Source: CAZOZP01 sp964584325
GTDB lineage: Bacteria > Bacteroidota > Ignavibacteria > Ignavibacteriales > Melioribacteraceae
Assembly (NCBI GenBank): GCA_964584325.1
Contig: CAZOZP010000113.1
Span: 1 to 5,092 of the forward strand
Length of the DNA stretch: 5,092 nucleotides
Direction of reading: 5' to 3'
This document shows positions 1 through 4,895 of this stretch, in pieces. Position numbers and translations under genes: made by a program. The stretch's first letter is position 1; each line of letters starts with the position of its first letter. The notes under the pieces were generated by a model. It saw only the letters and a list, made by a program, of their open reading frames with translations, had not been told where the DNA came from and ran no database searches.

Positions 1-277
1 TTCCCTGATTCGATCTTTCCCCGTCAATATATGCAGGTAATTTAAAAGTAATTATTTCACCGTTTGTAATGTTTTTGTAGCCGTTAAAAGGGAATACAGG
101 GAAATCAATTTTATACAATGTCTTGTTAATTAATATAATATCACCGTCTTTTATTGTTGGTGACATAGAAGAATTATATACTTTAATAAATTGGAATAAA
201 TATGATCTAATTAAGAAAATTAAAATTATTATCAGTAATACTTTAATTATATATTTTAAAGTTTTATATTTTTTCAC
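1..277 (-). CDS. lepB: Signal peptidase I (S26 family), N-terminal part, cut by window edge
   Basis: Type I signal peptidases are membrane-anchored serine proteases that remove leaders from exported proteins on the outer face of the inner membrane. The visible 92 residues start at a GTG (277-275), the only plausible start after an in-frame TAA about 27 bases upstream. They show one hydrophobic anchor (about residues 9-31), then NSSMSPTIKDGDILLINK (35-52). This is the classic S26 box with the nucleophile serine at residue 37 in S-M-x-P-T and the following GD. GEIITFKLP (73-81) fits the next conserved strand. The catalytic lysine box lies beyond base 1, so activity cannot be judged. It follows the ABC ATPase remnant by 60 bases. 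The family call is firm. Whether this is the housekeeping enzyme or one dedicated to the nearby secreted peptide is open. Confidence 0.88.
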   Translation of the reverse strand, partial: MKKYKTLKYIIKVLLIIILIFLIRSYLFQFIKVYNSSMSPTIKDGDIILINKTLYKIDFPVFPFNGYKNITNGEIITFKLPAYIDGERSNQG

Positions 278-337
278 AATGTGTATTTCTTCAAAGTAAT
301 ACTCTGTTTAAGTGTTATAATAATTTATCCGACCTGA

Positions 338-505
338 TTATTTAGCGAATATTGATATATAAAATTCTTCAACAGATTTGAAATTAGTTAGAATATCTGA
401 TTTTAGTTCATTGCATAAAATTTTTCCATTTTGAATCAAAGCTATTTTATTACTAATCTTTTCAACATCAGCTATATTATATGACAAAAATAATCGCCAA
501 TATTC
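338..505 (-). pseudogene. C-terminal remnant of an ABC transporter ATP-binding protein
   Basis: The open frame runs from just after an in-frame TGA (508-506) to the TAA at 340-338, 55 codons with no start codon at its head. It reads FLSYNIADVEKISNKIALIQ followed by NGKIL. This matches the segment after Walker B in ABC-2/GldA-type ATPases, where the usual pattern is an H-loop (SSH), then E-V-E, then K-I-A-x-I-x-x-G-K-L. A short tail ending VEEFYISIFAK is typical of the C-terminus of these proteins. The H-loop histidine is missing: SY stands where SSH or STH is expected. No Walker A, signature or Walker B sequence precedes it in any frame, since the thioredoxin-like gene ends at 592. I read it as a truncated, non-functional gene end. 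The signal peptidase gene follows 60 bases downstream, so the two may once have shared an operon. Confidence 0.72.
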
Positions 506-553
506 TCAGAAGGCTCAGTCGGGCAATTCCTATACTCATCCACTGAGAATATT
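499..553. repeat. 11-bp perfect inverted repeat around a GC-richer 33-base core
   Basis: AATATTCTCAG at 499-509 is exactly mirrored by CTGAGAATATT at 543-553. The 33 bases between are about half G+C, well above the surroundings. The left arm lies where similarity to the ABC ATPase fragment stops, and the right arm lies about 40 bases beyond the stop of the thioredoxin-like gene. On the minus strand the stem is followed by TTATTTTTG, so it could act as a terminator for the genes upstream. It could equally be the scar or end of a small mobile repeat. The symmetry is certain; the role is not. Confidence 0.6.
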
Positions 554-580
554 CCTTTAACCATTTATAGAATACTCTCA
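544..580 (-). repeat. Alternative hairpin sharing an arm with the 499-553 repeat
   Basis: On the minus strand TGAGAGTATT (580-571) can pair with AATATTCTCA (553-544), giving ten pairs with one G-U and a 17-base loop. The same 553-544 arm is also the 5' arm of the 11-bp hairpin reaching to 499. Only one of the two can form at a time in a single transcript. The motif TGAGA[A/G]TATT therefore occurs three times in about 80 bases, in alternating orientation, beginning 11 bases after the stop codon at 592. Confidence 0.45.
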
Positions 581-591
581 TACACCCTAAT

Positions 592-1101
592 TCAATCTAA
601 CGGTTCAAAGTATTGTCTAAATATTTTTTTATCATGTTCATTAAATGGAAGGTTTATAAATGAATAAGTATTTGATTTTTTTAATAGTATAAAGCTATTA
701 CTATTTAATGATAGTTTTTCAAAGTCAATTTTATTAATCATTAATTGTGGTATTGCACTAGTAATTTTATTCCACTCATTTTTTAGATACTCGGTTTTAT
801 ACTTATTATTTACATCATTACTAATTAAGTATATTGTATACTTTTCATATTTTGAATCTTTCACGAATTTATTTATTTCAAAATATCTTTTTTTACACTT
901 ACTACAAGATATTTCGGACATTTGGGTTAAAATAATAATTTTACAATTTTGTAAAAAATGTTTATCAACACCCAGATTCACTATATCTTCAAGGGATATT
1001 TTAATTTCTAAGAATCTTTCATTAATAGAATAATATATGAATATGATAAAAAATACAGAAAAACATATTGTTTTTATTTTCATTCGATGAAACCAAATCA
1101 T
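592..1101 (-). CDS. Membrane-anchored thioredoxin-like protein with CSKC
   Basis: The 169-residue product has an N-terminal hydrophobic anchor (about 9-25) with basic residues before it. A presumably periplasmic domain then begins with a strand (CKIIILTQ, 53-60) leading into ISCSKCKKRYFE. The C66-x-x-C69 pair directly after a beta strand and before a helix is the thioredoxin-fold active-site arrangement. A second hydrophobic strand (YTIYLISND, about 88-96) and FILLKK near 137-142 fit the rest of the fold, but no clear cis-proline is seen. It is shorter and more divergent than TlpA/ResA. Its start ATG overlaps the stop of the preceding gene (ATGA), which suggests coupled translation. A second ATG at residue 7 (1083-1081) also gives a good signal anchor. 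A likely role is thiol oxidation or reduction of an exported cysteine protein, perhaps the peptide encoded upstream. The fold call is moderate and the substrate is a guess. Confidence 0.68.
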   Translation of the reverse strand: MIWFHRMKIKTICFSVFFIIFIYYSINERFLEIKISLEDIVNLGVDKHFLQNCKIIILTQMSEISCSKCKKRYFEINKFVKDSKYEKYTIYLISNDVNNKYKTEYLKNEWNKITSAIPQLMINKIDFEKLSLNSNSFILLKKSNTYSFINLPFNEHDKKIFRQYFEPLD

Positions 1102-1511
1102 TTTTTAATATTTAATAAAGATTTATCCAATTCAATTTTTAAATCTCTCTCACAAAAATCATAAATAGGGAATTTATAGGTCTTTTTTTCTTTTAAATAT
1201 ATTTTCAAGTACTTGCGATATTTATTTAATATCATATAAGAATCCACATTTTCAAAATCAATTATTACATCTTTCAATATCGATTTATAAATAAGTGAAT
1301 TATCAGTTATTAAAATACTTGTTTTATATTTATTAATTAATTTAAAAATGTTTACTGATAAGACAATCAAAAAAATAACAGAAAGTATTATGCAGTTAGA
1401 AATATCTGGAGAATACATCAAACAGAATACTAAAATTCCTGAATAAAAGATAACTGAAATAAGCAAAATAAGTTTTTCGAAAAGATTTGTTCTAAAATTC
1501 ACTTTATACAT
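1098..1511 (-). CDS. Small two-TM protein with possible PH-like domain
   Basis: The 137-residue product has two hydrophobic helices (about 12-33 and 39-59) joined by a very short loop. A roughly 75-residue soluble tail rich in beta-strand patterns follows: ILITDNSLIYKS, VIIDFENVDSYMIL, and KYLKIYLKEKKTYKFPIYDF. Two membrane helices followed by a tail with a D-x-x-L-I...I-x-F-x-x-V rhythm resemble the STM3941-like and bacterial PH-like membrane proteins. That assignment is by pattern only and I do not recognise a specific family. The start has a good Shine-Dalgarno (GGAGAA). It lies 31 bases after the lipoprotein gene and overlaps the thioredoxin-like gene by four bases, so it belongs to the same transcript. 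Such proteins in peptide loci can be immunity or membrane accessory factors, but nothing here proves it. Confidence 0.72.
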   Translation of the reverse strand: MYKVNFRTNLFEKLILLISVIFYSGILVFCLMYSPDISNCIILSVIFLIVLSVNIFKLINKYKTSILITDNSLIYKSILKDVIIDFENVDSYMILNKYRKYLKIYLKEKKTYKFPIYDFCERDLKIELDKSLLNIKK

Positions 1512-1514
1512 AAC

Positions 1515-1520
1515 TTCTCC
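1515..1520 (-). promoter_or_regulatory. Shine-Dalgarno of the two-TM gene
   Basis: GGAGAA sits three bases before the ATG at 1511-1509 (the GGAG core is five bases away), in a 31-base gap after the lipoprotein stop. It fixes this start and shows that ribosome binding in this organism uses the anti-Shine-Dalgarno at least for some genes. Confidence 0.6.
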
Positions 1521-1542
1521 AATTATATAATATTATTCTAAT

Positions 1543-2556
1543 TTAATTTATTAACTTTGGCAAAGAATATGAAACAATTTCTGTTTCTTCATTTACTACG
1601 CAAACAATATTGTTTTTATAGATTTCAATGTTTTGAGCTTTTTCGGCAATAGTATAAATTTCTTTTATTTTACCATTTATATCCAGTAAAATTATATCTC
1701 TATAGGGATTTTTAGCAAATTCCCCGCAAAGAACATATAAATCACCTTTATCACTTAATTCAACATCAACAATAATTTTCTCTTTGGGTACATTTGAAAA
1801 TCTTAAATTAAGTTTACTAATATCTTCGCTACTACTAATACTTGGAAAATACTTAATTGAATATTCATTTAAATATTTTCCATCTTTATCAAATATTTGA
1901 ATAGAATTTTTGAACATAAAAGCTACAATTATCGTTTGGTTTTTACTATTATATCTTAAATAAGTTGGATTAAACATAAAATTTTCGTGTAAACCTTTTG
2001 GATCAAAGCTAAAATATTTTTTATATTCAGAATCGAATACTTGTATTTCATGAAAAAGTCCTTCTGATGCTAAATATGAACAAAATAAATTTGTATCTGA
2101 AAATGTTAAATTAAATATTGGAACTGGTCCATAAAATTCAGTTTCATATTTAAATTTTTCATTTATGATTTTAACCTTAGCTGTAGTTAAATCTATAATT
2201 GCATATTTTTTTGTTATTTTATTATACGAAATAAAACCTGGACTAACTACAAACTCATTTGGTCCATGTCCGCTACCTCCAAATGAATTAATCAAATTTC
2301 CTTCAAAATCAATCATTCTTACTTGATCACTTACTTGATCACTTACAACTAATTTGTCTTCGACAATTTTAATATCATTTAAATAAACTACTATACTATC
2401 ATCTATTACTTTATTTAGTAAATTGTTTTTTTCAAGTTTTATAGCATCATAACTTAGAAAAGCTTTTTTTTGCGTTGTTTCATTTTTATTATTACATGCT
2501 AACAGTAAAAAAAACAATATTATAAAAATATTAGTGTCAATAATTCTTTTAAACAT
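1543..2556 (-). CDS. 6-bladed beta-propeller lipoprotein
   Basis: The 337-residue product begins with a lipoprotein signal peptide: basic start, hydrophobic run 9-20, lipobox LLAC with the lipid-modified cysteine at 21, then NNKNE. It is therefore expected to be membrane-anchored outside the cytoplasm. The rest has repeating beta-propeller blades. The diagnostic stretch is DFEGNLINSFGGSGHGPNEF (83-102), matching the F-x-x-x-G-x-x-x-x-x-x-G-x-x-G-x-G-P-x-E-F element of the Bacteroidota 6-bladed propeller family (formerly DUF5128). Later blades show IFDKDGKYLNEYSI (221-234) and LLDINGKIKEIYTI (290-303). Length fits the family. The ATG at 2556 is preceded by GAGAG. From general knowledge, these lipoproteins often sit beside NVEALA-type peptides and thioredoxin-like proteins, as here. 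Molecular function is unknown; binding or sensing at the surface is plausible. The SDQV duplication at residues 72-79 is described separately. Confidence 0.88.
   Translation of the reverse strand: MFKRIIDTNIFIILFFLLLACNNKNETTQKKAFLSYDAIKLEKNNLLNKVIDDSIVVYLNDIKIVEDKLVVSDQVSDQVRMIDFEGNLINSFGGSGHGPNEFVVSPGFISYNKITKKYAIIDLTTAKVKIINEKFKYETEFYGPVPIFNLTFSDTNLFCSYLASEGLFHEIQVFDSEYKKYFSFDPKGLHENFMFNPTYLRYNSKNQTIIVAFMFKNSIQIFDKDGKYLNEYSIKYFPSISSSEDISKLNLRFSNVPKEKIIVDVELSDKGDLYVLCGEFAKNPYRDIILLDINGKIKEIYTIAEKAQNIEIYKNNIVCVVNEETEIVSYSLPKLIN
2318..2346. repeat. 12-bp tandem duplication inside the propeller gene
   Basis: The plus-strand unit CTTACTTGATCA occurs at 2318-2329 and again at 2330-2341, followed by CTTAC (2342-2346), so 2.4 copies. 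It encodes a repeated S-D-Q-V at residues 72-79 on the minus strand and keeps the frame. It lies in the connection just before the diagnostic first blade motif. A recent slipped-strand duplication is the simplest explanation. Confidence 0.9.
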
Positions 2557-2573
2557 AAGACTCTCATTATTTA

Positions 2574-2579
2574 ATTATA
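2574..2579 (-). promoter_or_regulatory. Possible -10 element before the lipoprotein gene
   Basis: TATAAT on the minus strand lies 17 bases before the ATG at 2556, in the only sizeable intergenic gap upstream of genes 1543-592. No convincing -35 box is visible, and the Bacteroides-type TAnnTTTG pattern is absent. In such AT-rich DNA this match could be chance. Confidence 0.22.
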
Positions 2580-2591
2580 GGAAGCAATTCC

Positions 2592-2658
2592 AAAATAAAA
2601 AAGATTATTGGGACATATTTCTTGGTATAATCAATTTATATTTAAAACAGCTTCCCAA
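2592..2658 (-). terminator. Weak terminator-like structure after the peptide gene
   Basis: On the minus strand TTGGGA (2658-2653) can pair with TCCCAA (2613-2608). A T-rich tract follows, TTTTTT then A then TTTT (2602-2592), within the 108-base gap after the peptide stop. The stem is only six pairs and the loop about 39 bases, so this may be at most partial attenuation. If real, it would let the peptide be made in excess over the lipoprotein and redox genes downstream. Confidence 0.22.
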
Positions 2659-2664
2659 ATATGA

Positions 2665-2997
2665 TTAACAGTTTAAATAACCAATATAACAACCGGATTG
2701 ATACCCAATTTCCCATAATAGTCCACCAGTAGCCCATGCAAGACCAATTAATGCACCAGCATTTCCTCTCCCATTCGACATACATGCTAAATATGCATTC
2801 CAACAAGCAGGATTTTCTGCGTAAGATGCTTCGAATATTTGCATCTCTAAACCTGCAACACTAATATCAGATTGAACTTGATTATCATTATCCTGCAATG
2901 TTACATTCACATTAAGAAACAACATGATTGCTAATAATGAATACACAATTACCTTAAAAAAGCCTTTTATTTTACTTTTTTGCGGTTTCTCAGACAT
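2665..2997 (-). CDS. Secreted twin-CX6C peptide precursor with NVEALA-like leader
   Basis: The 110-residue precursor has a basic N-terminus (KPQKSKIKGFFK) and a hydrophobic segment (about 14-30). The next part, FLNVNVTL...SDISVAGLEM (27-52), resembles the leaders of NVEALA-family peptides of Bacteroidota, which have N-V-N then S-D-x-x-x-A-N-V-E-A-L-A. A plausible signal-peptidase-type site is ASYA|EN after residue 60, leaving a 50-residue core. The core holds four cysteines (65, 72, 103, 110) in two matching motifs, CWNAYLAC and CYIGYLNC. Between them lies a Gly/Ala-rich hydrophobic stretch (77-100). Two helices clamped by two disulfides would be the natural structure. It lies 29 bases after the ligase-like gene with no terminator between. 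The core is bacteriocin-like in composition, but function (toxin, signal or structural peptide) is unknown. The secreted-peptide call is good; NVEALA membership is tentative. Confidence 0.8.
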   Translation of the reverse strand: MSEKPQKSKIKGFFKVIVYSLLAIMLFLNVNVTLQDNDNQVQSDISVAGLEMQIFEASYAENPACWNAYLACMSNGRGNAGALIGLAWATGGLLWEIGYQSGCYIGYLNC

Positions 2998-3001
2998 ACA
3001 T

Positions 3002-3008
3002 CCTCCTT
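3002..3008 (-). promoter_or_regulatory. Near-perfect Shine-Dalgarno of the peptide gene
   Basis: AAGGAGG, inside AGAAGGAGGAT, ends four bases before the ATG at 2997-2995. It is the strongest ribosome-binding site in the window and decides the start. It suggests the peptide is translated at a high rate compared with its operon neighbours. Confidence 0.8.
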
Positions 3009-3026
3009 CTTTTTGTTGTTAGAAAT

Positions 3027-4895
3027 TTAGCCGTTTGGCAATTCATTATTAAATATTTTTTTTAATTCATTTTTAATTTGTGATTCAGCAGGAGAAATAA
3101 TTTTTACTTTCATATTCATAATATATTCAGCTATTTCTTTTGCTTTTTTTGAGTTACCTGTTTTTAAGTAACACCTAACTAATAAATATTTTGGGTAAAC
3201 TTTATTTGGAATCATATTTGAGGCAAAAATATAGCAAGTTTCAGCATTTTCAAAAGAATTTGTCATCTGATAACAATTTCCTAAATTTAGATAAACATTA
3301 TGCTCCGAGCTTAAATTCTTTGTCTTTTCCAAAATTTGAACAGCATTTTCATACTTTCCTGCCAAAGCAAGCGTACCTCCATAATTTAGCATAAAGTTGC
3401 CAGAGTGTTTAAGGTCATTGTACAATTTATCGTATAAGATAATGGCTTTATCATACATACGGAATGAGGATAAACTTACTGCTTCATTCCAAGTTTTATG
3501 GTTTTCATAATTCCTGTTTTCCATAAAACTGAATGCAATAAGCAGGTAAAATATTAACGCAAAACCTGAAAGTTTATAAATACTTTTGGACTTAACCGGT
3601 TTCATTTCAAACTTCTTTACCACATTACCGGTTAAACTTAACAGCAAAATAAAATTTATTAAAGACGGCAGTATTTGAAACGGGTAGCAAAAAAAAGAAT
3701 AAACCAATAAAGATAAAATTGAAGCTTTTGACAAAATTTGAAGCCAAATATTTATTTTACCATACTCTGATACACTTTCAATATTTTCTGGTTTGTACTT
3801 TTTGAATACTGCATAAAAAATTGAAAGAAACAAAAACAAACCAACAATTCCTAATTCTGCAGAGGTTTCAATATATTCATTATGTGCCTGTTTAACATTG
3901 CCGGCAACATATTTCTCATATTCATCTCTTTCCTTTTCTGCAAAATATTCACCCTGGTAGCGGTTATATACTTGCCCAAACCTGTCATAACCAATACCGA
4001 ACAGCGGATTATCGGCAATAATATTGGCAGTGACTTTCCATATCAGTAACCGCCCGAAAGCAGATGCCGGCCTGATATTGTACAAACCGGTTAATAGAAC
4101 TGCTAATAAAACAATTGTGGTAACTGCCGCAGCATATTTCTTAAGTTTTGTATTAAGAACATTTTGAATTTTTGAAGAAAATTGATACTTGTTCCAAAGA
4201 ATAAATATTATTCCTGAAGCCGCCGCGAGCCAGCCGCCTCTTGTTCTTGTTGCAGGCAACACTGCAAGACTAACTGCAAAAGTAAGTCCGCCTGCATATT
4301 TCAGTATTTTTTCATAAATGCTATTGCCGTTAAGAAAAACATATAAACCCAAAGCAAAAGGAAGTACTGAAATTATGTAACCTGTATAAGGTGCAGGATT
4401 TCCGAATGTGCCGCTTGAACCAAGTGCAGTAGCAAAATAGCCTAATAATTGTTGAGCCTGAAAATTACCTAAACAAGCTTGCCAGAAACCTGCCGCCAGA
4501 AATGAAAGAATTAACAAAAATCCAGGGGTGAATTTTTGTAAGGTAAAAGCCTTAATATATGCTTTGAAAACAAAGTAGTATATTATCAAAAACGTAAAGA
4601 TTATTATGCGTGCGTTATAGGTTGGTACATATTCTGTAAAAAGCAGTCTTAAAACCGAATAAACATAAAACAGCAATAATGCTATATCAACTGAAGTTAA
4701 GGATAACTTATATTCCAATTTGTTAAATAATAATTTAATTACCCCAAATGCAAAAACAATTAACGAAACACCATAAAAATAAAATGTTTTTGCTGTCCAA
4801 ACACCATCAACCAAATTATCAGATACTATAAAGGCATTAGCAAAAAGTGCACATAACGCTAAAGTTATCAAATATTTAAGTACCTGGTTTACCAC
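3027..4895 (-). CDS. O-antigen ligase/polymerase family (Wzy/WaaL-like) protein with TPR tail
   Basis: This 622-residue inner-membrane protein has about ten or more hydrophobic helices through residue 455, then a soluble C-terminal region. Wzy_C/O-antigen-ligase landmarks are SGTFGNPAPYTGYIISVLPF (161-180), RTRGGWLAA (217-225), NPLFGIGYDRFG (296-307) in the large periplasmic loop, and AHNEYIETSAELGIVGLFLF (337-356). The HNEY...ELG block is characteristic. Residues about 465-590 form TPR-like helix pairs (YDKAIILYDKLY, KYENAVQILEKTK, LNLGNCYQMTNSFENAETCY, YLKTGNSKKAKEIAEYI). Family members transfer or polymerise lipid-linked glycans; some are protein O-glycosyltransferases. The start is a GTG at 4895-4893, overlapping the previous stop as TAGTG, with AAGGAAAA upstream. 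Being next to a secreted peptide rather than sugar genes leaves its substrate open. The first two thirds are visibly richer in G+C than the genes downstream. Confidence 0.9.
   Translation of the reverse strand: MVNQVLKYLITLALCALFANAFIVSDNLVDGVWTAKTFYFYGVSLIVFAFGVIKLLFNKLEYKLSLTSVDIALLLFYVYSVLRLLFTEYVPTYNARIIIFTFLIIYYFVFKAYIKAFTLQKFTPGFLLILSFLAAGFWQACLGNFQAQQLLGYFATALGSSGTFGNPAPYTGYIISVLPFALGLYVFLNGNSIYEKILKYAGGLTFAVSLAVLPATRTRGGWLAAASGIIFILWNKYQFSSKIQNVLNTKLKKYAAAVTTIVLLAVLLTGLYNIRPASAFGRLLIWKVTANIIADNPLFGIGYDRFGQVYNRYQGEYFAEKERDEYEKYVAGNVKQAHNEYIETSAELGIVGLFLFLSIFYAVFKKYKPENIESVSEYGKINIWLQILSKASILSLLVYSFFCYPFQILPSLINFILLLSLTGNVVKKFEMKPVKSKSIYKLSGFALIFYLLIAFSFMENRNYENHKTWNEAVSLSSFRMYDKAIILYDKLYNDLKHSGNFMLNYGGTLALAGKYENAVQILEKTKNLSSEHNVYLNLGNCYQMTNSFENAETCYIFASNMIPNKVYPKYLLVRCYLKTGNSKKAKEIAEYIMNMKVKIISPAESQIKNELKKIFNNELPNG

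Noticed and set aside
510..557. Possible ABC signature motif in the sequence EYSQWMSIGIARL
   Set aside because: It loosely resembles the C-loop of ABC ATPases (Y-S-x-G-M), but the key glycine is W and most flanking positions do not fit. It also lies in the inverted-repeat segment and in a different frame from the C-terminal fragment.
472..564. 30-codon minus-strand ORF starting MVKGIFSVDEYR
   Set aside because: It overlaps the hairpins, another open frame and the ABC fragment, and lacks a ribosome-binding site or recognisable family; it is probably a by-product of the repeat.
2580..2655. GGAAGC/GCTTCC inverted repeat flanking the 2557-2664 gap
   Set aside because: Only six pairs with 64 bases between and no T-tract placed correctly for it; likely chance.
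2800..2880. Double-glycine leader for a C39 peptidase transporter in the peptide
   Set aside because: No GG or GA site stands between the leader and the first cysteine motif; the GG pair lies inside the core.
3191..3394. 67-codon plus-strand ORF
   Set aside because: It lies antisense within the TPR part of the ligase-like gene, shows no domain or signal, and reads like the reverse of helical codons.
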